A stretch of DNA of 50,489 nucleotides. It comes from Anaerolineae bacterium. Its GTDB lineage: Bacteria; Chloroflexota; Anaerolineae; 4572-78; J111. The stretch covers positions 1 through 50,489 of the forward strand of contig JAFGNV010000169.1 in the NCBI GenBank assembly GCA_016926805.1. Reading direction: 5' to 3'. Below, piece by piece: positions 34,583 through 42,766 of the stretch. The notes below the pieces were generated by a model. It saw nothing but the letters and a program-made list of their open reading frames with translations, had not been told where the DNA came from and did not search any database. The translations under genes were made by a program, and so were the position numbers. How positions within the stretch are numbered: position 1 is the first letter of the stretch; each line of letters opens with the position of its first letter.

Positions 34583-34984
34583 TTAGGATTGAGAGCCTTC
34601 AGAAGAAGCCGTGGTAATTTCGGGTGGGGGCACTTCTTCTTTCATGGCCAGTTTGCCCCGGAAGTAGGCCTCATCGTCCAGCAAGAAACTCCCCACATCA
34701 ACATCGCCCCACACCTTGCCCGTGCTCAAGATTTCAAGCCGCCCGATTGCTTTGATGTTACCGGTCACCGCCCCACTAACCGAGACATTCTCGGCAATGA
34801 GGTTGGCCGCAACTTTGGCTTGAGGCCCCACCACAATATTCCCCACGGTCTCAATAACGCCCTCTTCGCAAATACCATCAATCCGTACGCTGCCATCGCA
34901 TACCAGTTTACCCTTAAAATTGGTGTTAGGTCCAATGACGGTTTCTATTTTGTCAATAGGTGCGCCTTTCTTTCTCCCCAACAC
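34583..34984 (-). CDS. bactofilin (polymer-forming cytoskeletal protein)
   Basis: A 133-residue protein with the bactofilin beta-helix core (DUF583): TVIGPNTNFKGKLVCDGSVRIDG, GNIVVGPQAKVAANLIAENV, GAVTGNIKAIGRLEILSTGKVWGDV, with short flexible ends. It polymerises without nucleotides and acts as a scaffold in cell-shape or envelope processes. The start is GTG 34984, because GGAGG sits seven bases upstream; an in-frame TTG four codons earlier overlaps the ribosome-binding site. The tail is rich in Glu, Pro and Ser. Confidence 0.9.
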   Translation of the reverse strand: MLGRKKGAPIDKIETVIGPNTNFKGKLVCDGSVRIDGICEEGVIETVGNIVVGPQAKVAANLIAENVSVSGAVTGNIKAIGRLEILSTGKVWGDVDVGSFLLDDEAYFRGKLAMKEEVPPPEITTASSEGSQS

Positions 34985-35067
34985 AATAGCCTCCAAAATA
35001 TTTTTGAGGATGATTCACGGCTGACTATACCCCATCTCAGGTTAATTGTCAATGAACATACCTGGCC

Positions 35068-35095
35068 TCGACAAACTGGAAATTTATGGTACATT
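35068..35095 (+). promoter_or_regulatory. candidate promoter for the selenoprotein gene
   Basis: TCGACA (35068-35073) and TACATT (35090-35095) with a 16-base spacer, 30 bases before the ATG. Modest match. Confidence 0.35.
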
Positions 35096-35125
35096 ATCTC
35101 TTTCTAATCTTTTTGGAGGCAATCT

Positions 35126-36541
35126 ATGTCAAAATTATTTCTTTTGCGGCCTGCACGGGTAAGATGGTTGATCAACCTGACCCTGGTCGGTCTGGTTCTG
35201 GCTGCTTGTGGTAGTGCGGCTCAACCCGCTGCAGAAGCGACAACTGAACCGGCGGTTGAAATCGAAGAGACGGCTGATTCCCCGGCAGACACGCCCGCAA
35301 CAGCGGCAAAAATGGAGAAAGAGCCAGAAACTGTTTCTGAAGAAACGACAAAGGAGGAGACTTCTACTTCTTCCAAAGCGGAGTGTCAACCTGTAAACCC
35401 CAAAGAAGATCCCGTAGCGGGTGTAACCGAATATATTGGCAACTATATTGATGCCAATGCAACCAATGAAGCAATTGCTGCGGTATCCGCTTCGGATTGG
35501 GTCAAGGGTCCGACTGACGCTCCGATAACCCTCATCGAATATGGCGATTTCCAGTGACCGGCCTGCGCCAGTATCTCTCCCGTGTTGGAGGGAATAAAAT
35601 TGAACAACGGTGACGATATACGCATTATCTATCGTCACTTCCCCTTAATTACTATTCACGATAAGGCTCAGATCACAGCCGAGGCGGCCGAAGCCGCCGG
35701 GGCTCAAGACAAATTCTGGGAAATGCACGACAAATTATTTGAAAAGCAACAAGAGTGGAGTTCAACGCCGGCCGATGGAATGGTGGACGTGTTGGTTGGT
35801 TACGCCGAAGAAGTTGGCGTTGATGATATTGACAAATTTAGGAGCGACCTGGAAAACGGAACCTACTCGGACAAAGTAATGGCCGATTACCAGGCCGCAG
35901 CTGCCGCTGGTTTGGCAGGAACTCCCAGTTTTGTCGTCAACCAACTTGATTATCCAACGCAAAGCCTGGGCCTATCGTACGAAGCCTTGAGCCTATTCAC
36001 CAAAATGATGCTGCTCAAGCTGCGGAATCATTGGCAGTGGTATCAGCAGCCGGAGCAGGTTATTGACCTGGGAAAAGAATATATTGCCACCATTCAAACC
36101 GTCAAGGGCGACATTGTGGTTGAACTTTTTCCGGATACGGCCCCGGTGAATGTCAACAGTTTTGTCTTTTTGGCCAATCGGGGCTGGTACAAAGATGTTA
36201 CCTTCCACCGGGTCTTGCCGGGTTTTGTGGCCCAAGGGGGAGACCCCACCGGCCTAGGCTTTGGTTTCCCCGGCTACCGTTGCAGCGATGAAGTGACGCC
36301 TGAGCGTAGTTTCGACGGAGCAGGGATGGTGGCTCTGGCCAATAGTGGTCCAAACACAAACGGTGGCCAGTTCTTTATTACCTACAACGCCTCCCCCAAC
36401 CTGAACGACGGTTTTACCATTATTGGCCGGGTCATCGAGGGGCAGGATATTGCCGAAAGTATCACCCCCCGCGATCCACAGGTCAATCCTGCTGTCCCAC
36501 CGGGCGATAAAATTATCGACATCACGGTTGAAGAAAAGTAA
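35126..36541 (+). CDS. predicted selenoprotein: DsbA-like thioredoxin domain fused to cyclophilin, lipoprotein
   Basis: One 472-codon frame interrupted by a single UGA at 35555-35557 (codon 144). Order: signal peptide with lipobox LAAC (about residue 27); Glu/Thr-rich linker (30-105); DsbA/Thioredoxin_4-like domain (about 125-300) starting ITLIEYGDFQ-[UGA]-PAC and containing a cis-Pro loop AGTPSFVVN (Pro267); cyclophilin prolyl isomerase (about 320-471) with FHRVLPGFVAQGGDP and NGGQFFITYN. In homologous domains the position after DFQ is the first Cys of CxxC, so UGA is read as selenocysteine, giving UxxC. A SECIS-like hairpin follows at 35572-35596. GGAGG supports ATG 35126. The alternatives are a nonsense mutation or sequencing error of a Cys codon. 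The two halves are in the same frame, and the second has no ribosome-binding site of its own. Confidence 0.78.
35572..35596 (+). promoter_or_regulatory. candidate bacterial SECIS stem-loop
   Basis: CTCTCC (35575-35580) pairs with GGAGGG (35587-35592, one G-U pair) around a six-base loop CGTGTT. TAT/ATA (35572-35574 with 35594-35596) extends the stem past a bulged A. The loop begins 23 bases after the UGA, within the 16-37 range known for bacterial SECIS, and G is the second loop base. The structure lies inside the coding frame, as bacterial SECIS elements do. Confidence 0.55.
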
Positions 36542-36585
36542 CCATGCGTATTTTTTATTAGTTTTAAAGATGTAGGAGAGACACA

Positions 36586-37722
36586 GTGGCAAAGAAAAAT
36601 TTTTTATTGGGATTTGGATTACTGGCGATGGTAATCCTGGTGATTGCTTTTCCAATGGCTACGCGCGCCCAGGAAACAGGCAATGAAAACTTTATCTTTA
36701 TCAATTATATCGGTCAGGAACTCCTGCTTGATCTGGATGATGTTACCTATGTTGTTCCCGGTACCGACACCGCTCCCGAGGGAGGACGATTAGCCTTACA
36801 ATTGGCCGATGGCTGGCACAAGTATGCCGCCAACGCGCCGGGCGTGCCCACGGGGTCTGCCGGTGAGTTTAACCTTGCCCCTGGCGTTATGGTGACCAAA
36901 GCAGCTCGATTGGAACAGACTTCACTGCGGGTAGATGAGAATGGTCTGGTAGTTGAGGTGCCCGAAGATTATGTTTACGTGTTTGATTTTGACCCCTTTG
37001 CTGCCCCAGAAGTAACCACCCCGGCTGTTGACATCTGGCAGCCAGCGGCGGTGGCGCCAAATCAGGGCAGCCTTGTTTGGGTCAACTACCACGGCAGCGA
37101 TGAATTAACCGTCGATTTGGCCGGTAAGCTCTACAAAGTTCCCGCCCAGAGCAATAACATTCCCGGCCGGTTGCAGCTTGACCTGGACCCTGGTTTCTAT
37201 CGTTATACCGTTAGCGTACCCCATGGCAGCCTGAACGGAGAAGTCACGGTTGTGCCCGGTCAGGTAATCGCCCTGAACATTTCTGTTGAGGTTGACGAAA
37301 AGCCCGAAGAAGAGTATGACCTGGGCGATGTGTATGAAGCGCCAACAATCACCGTCCATCTGGCCGAAGAAGACCTCACCGGACAGGTTAGCCCCCCCAG
37401 TGCACCCGCATCGGCGCCGCCAGTGCTGCCGGTCACCGGGGGTGAAGTGATGCCGGTGTTTGCGGAGATTGAAAATACACCGGGACTTCTTATAAAGAAT
37501 TATGCTGGCGACACGTTAATTTTCACCATCAATAATCAAACCTATACCATCGCCAACAACGCCGAACAAACATTGGACCTGCCGCCAAGTGAATACAATT
37601 ACACGGCCAGCCAGCCTTTTGCGGCCACAACCGGCACCGTTGATTTATGCGCAAACCCCAATGTTGAGTTGAGCATTGTTTTGGATGTGTCCGGTGATTT
37701 TCTGACTGTGTATCAAAATTAA
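36586..37722 (+). CDS. secreted protein with three tandem beta repeats
   Basis: A 378-residue exported protein: a typical signal peptide (KKNFLLGFGLLAMVILVIAF, cleavage likely after MATRAQ). Three homologous units of about 80-90 residues follow. Their openings are NFIFINYIGQELLLDLDDVTY, SLVWVNYHGSDELTVDLAGK and GLLIKNYAGDTLIFTINNQ. Each has an NY-G core, a strand ending near Y-x-V/I, and a Pro/Gly-delimited tail. An acidic and Pro/Ala-rich linker (SPPSAPASAPPVLPVTGG) precedes unit three. The start is GTG 36586 with TAGGAG upstream. It lies 44 bases after the selenoprotein and may share its transcript. No family is recognised; a surface-associated role is inferred. Confidence 0.75.
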   Translation: MAKKNFLLGFGLLAMVILVIAFPMATRAQETGNENFIFINYIGQELLLDLDDVTYVVPGTDTAPEGGRLALQLADGWHKYAANAPGVPTGSAGEFNLAPGVMVTKAARLEQTSLRVDENGLVVEVPEDYVYVFDFDPFAAPEVTTPAVDIWQPAAVAPNQGSLVWVNYHGSDELTVDLAGKLYKVPAQSNNIPGRLQLDLDPGFYRYTVSVPHGSLNGEVTVVPGQVIALNISVEVDEKPEEEYDLGDVYEAPTITVHLAEEDLTGQVSPPSAPASAPPVLPVTGGEVMPVFAEIENTPGLLIKNYAGDTLIFTINNQTYTIANNAEQTLDLPPSEYNYTASQPFAATTGTVDLCANPNVELSIVLDVSGDFLTVYQN

Positions 37723-37725
37723 TCG

Positions 37726-37823
37726 ACCTGTGCAATAGGTCGGATAATTCCCCGAAGGGGCGGGGGGCTTGGGGGGTAGTTCCCCCCATTATCCCCCCTT
37801 CCCTGTGCCGCTATTGCACAGGT
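37726..37823. repeat. 98-bp element with 13-bp perfect terminal inverted repeats
   Basis: ACCTGTGCAATAG (37726-37738) and CTATTGCACAGGT (37811-37823) are exact inverted repeats. Nested inside are GGATAAT/ATTATCC (37742-37748, 37788-37794) and GGGGGG/CCCCCC (37771-37776, 37782-37787). The structure is that of a small non-coding palindromic element (MITE or REP-like) placed four bases after a stop codon. Confidence 0.6.
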
Positions 37824-37873
37824 ACAAATTAATTGCAATTCGCCGGCGGGAGTATTTTTGAGAAAAATTAAAG

Positions 37874-37965
37874 GTATCCTCTCAATATTTTGGGGTAGGG
37901 ACAGAATAATATTCTGTCCCTACCGGGTAAATGTATGAATTCGCCCCTATTTATTGAGAAGATAC
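37874..37965. repeat. nested palindromic repeat
   Basis: Outer arms GTATCCTCTCAATA (37874-37887) and TATTGAGAAGATAC (37952-37965) pair with one mismatch. An inner 14-bp perfect stem, GGTAGGGACAGAAT (37894-37907) and ATTCTGTCCCTACC (37911-37924), has a three-base loop. Confidence 0.55.
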
Positions 37966-37975
37966 AGAAGATACA

Positions 37976-38015
37976 ATTAAAGCCCTCTATCCTGTGGATG
38001 AGGGCTTTAATTTTT
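37976..38015. terminator. bidirectional terminator
   Basis: ATTAAAGCCCTC (37976-37987) pairs with GAGGGCTTTAAT (38000-38011), followed by a T run on the plus strand. It lies between the three-repeat gene and the convergent FHA gene and can serve both. Confidence 0.7.
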
Positions 38016-38036
38016 ATATCGTTCAGTTTACTGGAG

Positions 38037-38561
38037 TTACTGGCGGCGTTGGATTTTAACTTCCATTGATATTCGGCCAAGGTGCAGGATGTCACCATCA
38101 TTTATATCTTCCGGCAGGTAGGGGTCGAGTTTTTTGCCATTAATATAAGTGCCGTTGAAGCTACCCAAATCCTCCAAAACAACCGATTTGTCCCGCTTGA
38201 ATATTCTGGCGTGTCGGCGTGAAACGCTTTTGCCTGAAACTCCTTCATCCGTGAGGTCAATTTCGGGAAAAACATTCGAAGCCGGGTCCACGCGCCCGAG
38301 GTGAATATCCTTATCCAGCCCCACTTCAACCTCTCGTTTACTTTCACCAATTTTCAGTTGGATAGCTACCGGCTTGGCGTTGGGGGGTGATAAAGAAGCA
38401 ATTTTGGAACTGCCGGTCATCCCATTAACCTTGTCAATTTGATTGGCGTCAAATAAGGGGTCGGTGGCCCGTTTATCATCTTCAAGCAGATAATTACCGC
38501 ACTCGCTACAAAATACGGTATTGGCCACAAAGGTTGCATGGCAAAACGGACATTTAATCAT
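38037..38561 (-). CDS. zinc-ribbon FHA-domain protein
   Basis: A 174-residue cytoplasmic protein. An N-terminal zinc ribbon (CPFCHATF...CSECG, residues 4-21) and a short linker precede a C-terminal FHA domain (about 68-170) with the phosphothreonine-binding signatures HLGR, SVSRRHARIF and LEDLGSFNGTYINGKKL. FHA domains bind phosphothreonine peptides, so this protein may read the activity of Hanks-type kinases such as the one at 8385-10328. Direct partners are unknown. Confidence 0.88.
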   Translation of the reverse strand: MIKCPFCHATFVANTVFCSECGNYLLEDDKRATDPLFDANQIDKVNGMTGSSKIASLSPPNAKPVAIQLKIGESKREVEVGLDKDIHLGRVDPASNVFPEIDLTDEGVSGKSVSRRHARIFKRDKSVVLEDLGSFNGTYINGKKLDPYLPEDINDGDILHLGRISMEVKIQRRQ

Positions 38562-38695
38562 TGCTCATCATCCTGACTAAAATGACTGACCAGAAAGCGG
38601 CGTATCTTTTATCCTGTTACATGATTATACAACACTTTGAGCCAGAAATAAACCATCCTTTTCACACTTTCATCCTATTTTGCTCACCAGGATGT

Positions 38696-38723
38696 TTGTG
38701 CAACTACCACTTTTTGTTATAAT
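38696..38723 (+). promoter_or_regulatory. promoter deciding the start at 38763
   Basis: TTGTGC (38696-38701) and TATAAT (38718-38723), 16-base spacer. The start of transcription would be at or after 38730, so the ATG at 38727 cannot be used and ATG 38763 is favoured. Confidence 0.55.
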
Positions 38724-38762
38724 CCAATGATATTCCAATCCAGGCTAAAAGGATTTTTTCGC

Positions 38763-39560
38763 ATGACCGAAACGAGCCAAGCCGATTTTTCTCAGGAAGT
38801 GTTAGAACGCCTGCAACGACTCAGAGCTTCGGTGCTGACCTTTCGACATGAAATCGCACCTTTGCCTGCCGACCAGCAGAGCGATGCTCGCAATGAGCAA
38901 TTTAACCATTTACGTCTTGAGGCCAAGGCTATTTTGAAAGAGCAAGATTTTGACAAAAAAGTACCCAAAGCCATAACGGCGGAACTGGTGGCCAGTCACT
39001 CTCAGAGAATGATTCCCCGCCTATTCGCCATTGTAATTTTGGGTGTAATTTTGGCCTTGGTTGGCCTGGGCATAAACTCTATTGTTTTAGACGAGTTTGT
39101 GATCAACATCCTGGCCTGTCTCATCAGTATCGGCGGGATGTTCCTGATTATTGGCGCTTTTGGGGTTTTGGGAATGACAAATTGGCGTCAACCGAGGCGG
39201 CTCACCAATTATGGCGACCTATATCAATATTGCAATGCCCTTTTGTATGAGATCAGTCACGCCCTGAACATGACCATCCCCGATTTAGCCGATCGACCGG
39301 CCGACCATATTCCCGAAATCTCATCGGTCATTGAGTTGATGTTAGACGCCCTCCACAAGCAGGCGGCTGATTGGCAACAAAAACTGCGAACATTGGAAGA
39401 ACAACGTCTTTCGCTGGGAATGAATGTGCCGATGGAATTGAATATTAACATCGACTTTGTCCAGCGAGAACTCAATCGAGTCAGGCAGGAGATCAATCGT
39501 CTGCAGGGGCAGATGGAGATGCCGGCTGCCATAAATCAGCCAGATGTAACATCAACCTAA
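38763..39560 (+). CDS. two-helix membrane protein with coiled-coil tail, unknown function
   Basis: A 265-residue protein. A helical N-terminal domain (1-80, rich in Gln/Glu/Arg) precedes two adjacent transmembrane helices (about 84-108 and 112-138). A cytoplasmic region of about 125 residues ends in a predicted coiled coil (VQRELNRVRQEINRLQGQ). AAAGGA lies about 9 bases before the ATG. No family is recognised. The neighbouring FHA gene is divergent. Confidence 0.65.
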   Translation: MTETSQADFSQEVLERLQRLRASVLTFRHEIAPLPADQQSDARNEQFNHLRLEAKAILKEQDFDKKVPKAITAELVASHSQRMIPRLFAIVILGVILALVGLGINSIVLDEFVINILACLISIGGMFLIIGAFGVLGMTNWRQPRRLTNYGDLYQYCNALLYEISHALNMTIPDLADRPADHIPEISSVIELMLDALHKQAADWQQKLRTLEEQRLSLGMNVPMELNINIDFVQRELNRVRQEINRLQGQMEMPAAINQPDVTST

Positions 39561-39582
39561 CTCATCACAAACCAAACGGCGT

Positions 39583-40698
39583 TCAAGGCCGAGAGCACCG
39601 ATGCTGCTCATCATGCAAGCGCAAAATATGACGGAGTAATTCGTCACGGTTGAAGGAATGTAACCGGCGCGACTGCTGGCTGACCGAAAAAAAATAATGG
39701 TCGCCCAACATTACGTCAAGATTCCAACTGTGCAAGCCCATGTTTTCCAGCAGGTCCAGGGTGGGTCCCAGGGCCACCAGTCGATCTTTATGCCCCAACA
39801 TAACAAAGACATTGCCCCAGTCGCGGGGGGGCGGGATCTCTTCGGCCAAACCCAGGGCATAAAAAACCTGGGCCACGGTTCCTTTGTCGGTTTGCTGAAA
39901 AATGCGCACGTGCTCATCTTTAACGGCCTGACTGGCATTAGACGCCAGTAACTCCGTCACCGATACGGCCAACCGGCCTTTGAAAGTGTCGAGGAACCCG
40001 TATTGCACCCCGGCCCCAATTCCTACCCCCAGCGTTTTATACAGGGCCTTTTTGATTGTATCTTTATGCAGCATTGCCGGGGCCAGGGCCAATAGGCTAT
40101 AGCGTGTTTCGCTCCACCCTCGTTGGGTCTTGTGAAAGAGGGATGCCCCACTCATCGAATGACCGACAAAAGTAAAGGCCTGTCGCTGGTGACCGGTGCG
40201 GTGCAGTTTGAGTAAGTCTAACCACAACTCCACCGCTTGCATGTTGCCGCGCGGCCCACATAATTCCAGCAGCGGACTCTTCGCCTCGATAAACGGCGAG
40301 CCGCCAAACCCATTGACATCTGGAGCCAGGCAGACCAAATGCGGGTTGGCCTGGCACACTATGGCTGGTATGTCTTCCCAAACGGCATGGCTGCCGCCCC
40401 AACCGTGCATAAAAATAACATAACCTTGTGCCCTGGTAAATAAGTGGGTGACGGGTTGCACCCGGCCGGCAGGTCGCCGGTGGTAATACACCCGCCAGGC
40501 AAAATCGGCCAGACCGGTTAGTCGCTGAAATTGAGGCAACAGACGGGATGAGATAGTGCCGGTTACGGTGGCGTGAGACAGGCTGTGAAACTGACTTCTA
40601 ACCCAGGGAGGGGATTCTTCTCGGGTGGTCAGGGGATTGTTTAACCAATCCCAACGTCTGCGGCGTTGTCGACGAGCCATTCGGTTGCCGCTACTCAT
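39583..40698 (-). CDS. alpha/beta hydrolase
   Basis: A 371-residue (start uncertain) alpha/beta-hydrolase-fold protein. It shows the oxyanion-hole motif [12 protein letters not shown], the nucleophile elbow GHSMSG, a distal Asp candidate in [13 protein letters not shown] and His in LGDHYFF. No signal peptide is visible; the N-terminus is very Arg-rich. ATG 40698 overlaps the uppS stop by eight bases and is shown, with 40680 as an alternative. The substrate cannot be inferred. Confidence 0.75.
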   Translation of the reverse strand: MSSGNRMARRQRRRRWDWLNNPLTTREESPPWVRSQFHSLSHATVTGTISSRLLPQFQRLTGLADFAWRVYYHRRPAGRVQPVTHLFTRAQGYVIFMHGWGGSHAVWEDIPAIVCQANPHLVCLAPDVNGFGGSPFIEAKSPLLELCGPRGNMQAVELWLDLLKLHRTGHQRQAFTFVGHSMSGASLFHKTQRGWSETRYSLLALAPAMLHKDTIKKALYKTLGVGIGAGVQYGFLDTFKGRLAVSVTELLASNASQAVKDEHVRIFQQTDKGTVAQVFYALGLAEEIPPPRDWGNVFVMLGHKDRLVALGPTLDLLENMGLHSWNLDVMLGDHYFFSVSQQSRRLHSFNRDELLRHILRLHDEQHRCSRP

Positions 40699-41464
40699 TC
40701 CGGCCGCCATACCGACGTTCCCGTTTGCTGAACTCGTACAGCGCCTTATAATATTCCTCTTTGCCAAAATCGGGCCAATAGGTGGGAGTGATGTAATACT
40801 CGGCGTAGGCAGCCTGCCAGATCAGGAAGTTACTGGTGCGAAACTCGCCGCTGGTGCGGATAATTAAATCCGGGTCGGGCGAAGTGCCGGTGTACATATA
40901 ACGGCTCAAAAGCTCTTCGGTAATCTCTTCGGGGCTTACCTGGTCAAGCATCAAATGTTTCACGGCCTGAACAATCTCATCCCGGCCGCCGTAATTGAAA
41001 GCCACGTTGAGGATGAGCCGGTCGTTATCTTTGGTCAAATCAACGGCATGAATAACCTTTTTTCTGATGCCCGGATTGAGTCGTTCCAACTTACCCAGGT
41101 GCCGCAACCGGACGCCGTTTTTGTGGAGTTCCTGCAACTCTCTATCAATCACGTTTTCCAAAATTTGCATCAGCCCCCGCACTTCAAGGGGCGCTCGTTT
41201 CCAGTTTTCGGTGGAAAAGGCATAGATGGTGAGCATTTTAACGCCGAACTCTACCGACGCCTCCAGAATACGCCGCAGATTCTCGGTTCCGGCGTGATGC
41301 CCCTCCAGGCGAGATTTCCCCCGCTCCTGGGCCCAGCGTCCGTTGCCATCCATAATAATTCCTACGTGATAGGGCGGATTGGGCAGCGGTGGAAATTTGT
41401 TCTCTTCTGTGGATTCCCGGTGATTTGTAATAACTCCAACCATACTTTTTGCGACACCAACCAT
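40691..41464 (-). CDS. uppS: isoprenyl transferase (undecaprenyl-diphosphate synthase)
   Basis: Cis-prenyltransferase of 257 residues that adds isopentenyl units to farnesyl diphosphate, giving the lipid carrier for cell-wall precursors. It has [14 protein letters not shown] (catalytic Asp39), [26 protein letters not shown] and the diphosphate-binding [22 protein letters not shown] 41464 is preceded by GGAG. The gene follows the all-trans prenyl synthase, which could supply its allylic primer. Confidence 0.95.
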   Translation of the reverse strand: MVGVAKSMVGVITNHRESTEENKFPPLPNPPYHVGIIMDGNGRWAQERGKSRLEGHHAGTENLRRILEASVEFGVKMLTIYAFSTENWKRAPLEVRGLMQILENVIDRELQELHKNGVRLRHLGKLERLNPGIRKKVIHAVDLTKDNDRLILNVAFNYGGRDEIVQAVKHLMLDQVSPEEITEELLSRYMYTGTSPDPDLIIRTSGEFRTSNFLIWQAAYAEYYITPTYWPDFGKEEYYKALYEFSKRERRYGGRNE

Positions 41465-41573
41465 TTTTCCACTCCATACTTGATGATCACGATTTATAAA
41501 AAATTATATTCTACTCAGGGATAAAAGAGGGTGATTTTCTACGCCAATTCATAGGAGGTTATCCGGCCCAGGT

Positions 41574-42605
41574 TTAATACAAACGATTGATCAAGAATTC
41601 GGTAATTGTTTTTAAATCGATTTGCGCCTGATTTAAAGTGCCGATTCTATCCAGCGCATCAAACGACTTTTGTTTATAATTATCGGCTATTTCTTGCGCA
41701 TAATTTTTGGCGTGAACCAACTCCAAACATTCGCGCACAAATTCAATTTGCGGGTCTGATAACGGCTCGGGATCGATGTAAAGGGTTTGCAGTTTTTCTT
41801 TGCGCTCACCCGTTGTTTGATCGAGCATATAGATTACCGGCAGCGTCTTTTTCTTTCGGCGCAGGTCGTTGACCACGGATTTGCCGGTTTTGGCGCTATC
41901 ACCCCAAATCCCCAGCACATCGTCACGGATTTGAAAGGCCAGGCCGATACTATGGGCAAAATCATAATAATTCTGGATGATGTGTTCATCCGATGTAGCC
42001 AGTCTTGCCCCGGCGAGAATGGCGGCCTCGATCAGCGCCCCGGTTTTTTTGTAAACCATCTCCAGGTACATTTCCGTGGTTACATCATGGAGGGTTTCAA
42101 ATTGCAGATCCAAATCCTGGCCCTCGGTTAGTTTCAAACAGGTATCGTTAACAATGCGATTAACCGCAAGGATGCTCTCAACCGGAATCTGCTTCGGATC
42201 GAGCCGGTGAAGGGCCTTATAAGCGAGCGAATAGAGATGGTCGCCCACATTTATCACCGCCGGTTTGCCCCAGATGGTCCAGGCAGTTGGCCGTCCTCGA
42301 CGCTCTATGTCATCATCTTCAATATCATCATGCAATAAACTAAAGTTGTGAACAATTTCTATTGAGGCCGCTACCGGCAAGGCTGCTTGATAACTGCCCG
42401 TAATGGCCTCATAAACCAGCAAATTGATCACCGGCCGCAGCATTTTGCCCCGGCTGAAATTGGCCGGTTGAAAATTTTCGTCCACCCACCCAAAATGATA
42501 GCTGATAATGCCTCGCATCAAATAAGGGGATTCGTTGACCAGACTCCTGATGGTATCGTCTATCTCCGTGGCATATTTGGCAACAATTTGATTAATTTCA
42601 GACAT
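41574..42605 (-). CDS. trans-isoprenyl diphosphate synthase
   Basis: Polyprenyl synthetase of 343 residues (FPP/GGPP/longer-chain type). It has the first Asp-rich motif LLHDDIEDDDIERRGRPT, the second region IRDDVLGIWG, the KTG motif (YKKTGALIEAA) and GKSVVNDLRRKKKTLPVIY. The product chain length cannot be predicted with confidence. ATG 42605 (MSEINQIVAKY) is chosen, because a TTGCGC-N16-GATAAT promoter overlaps the upstream ATG at 42647. A terminator of the frr operon lies just upstream, so this gene starts its own transcript, likely with uppS. Confidence 0.93.
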   Translation of the reverse strand: MSEINQIVAKYATEIDDTIRSLVNESPYLMRGIISYHFGWVDENFQPANFSRGKMLRPVINLLVYEAITGSYQAALPVAASIEIVHNFSLLHDDIEDDDIERRGRPTAWTIWGKPAVINVGDHLYSLAYKALHRLDPKQIPVESILAVNRIVNDTCLKLTEGQDLDLQFETLHDVTTEMYLEMVYKKTGALIEAAILAGARLATSDEHIIQNYYDFAHSIGLAFQIRDDVLGIWGDSAKTGKSVVNDLRRKKKTLPVIYMLDQTTGERKEKLQTLYIDPEPLSDPQIEFVRECLELVHAKNYAQEIADNYKQKSFDALDRIGTLNQAQIDLKTITEFLINRLY

Positions 42606-42645
42606 TTGGTTTGCCTGGTATTCCGGATTTTCGGGGGCAAAAGTC

Positions 42646-42673
42646 ATTATCAGCAAAATAGGGATTTGCGCAA
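42646..42673 (-). promoter_or_regulatory. promoter for the prenyl synthase-uppS transcript
   Basis: Minus-strand TTGCGC (42668-42673) and GATAAT (42646-42651) with a 16-base spacer, immediately downstream of the frr terminator. Confidence 0.5.
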
Positions 42674-42674
42674 A

Positions 42675-42699
42675 CAAAAGCCCACCATTTATGGTGGGC
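42675..42699 (-). terminator. terminator of the rpsB-frr operon
   Basis: GCCCACCAT (42680-42688) pairs perfectly with ATGGTGGGC (42691-42699). On the minus strand the stem is followed by TTTTG. It separates the ribosomal operon from the prenyl synthase gene. Confidence 0.75.
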
Positions 42700-42713
42700 C
42701 TAAAACAATCAAA

Positions 42714-42743
42714 CCTCGTTTCTTGAACTGAGACTGGGAACGA
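42714..42743. repeat. degenerate copy of the CTCGTT/GGGAACGA palindromic repeat
   Basis: CTCGTTT, ACTGAG and TGGGAACGA appear in the same order as in the hairpin at 30426-30482. It lies between the frr stop and its terminator. Confidence 0.4.
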
Positions 42744-42766
42744 ACCTGTCGGCAGGTCAGACGGGT

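Larger units (their letters stand above)
37723..38036. other. 314-bp spacer made of palindromic repeats
   Basis: Holds the element at 37726-37823, the nested palindrome at 37874-37965 and the terminator at 37976-38015. No coding frame is supported. Confidence 0.6.

Noticed and set aside
35582-36541. A separate cyclophilin-containing gene starting at GTG 35582
   Set aside because: The GTG has no ribosome-binding site and falls inside the thioredoxin fold. The frame is continuous with 35126-35557 except for one UGA at the active-site Cys position, so a single recoded gene is the better reading.
38727-38762. Upstream start for the two-helix membrane protein
   Set aside because: The ATG at 38727 lies immediately after the TATAAT element and would precede the transcription start.
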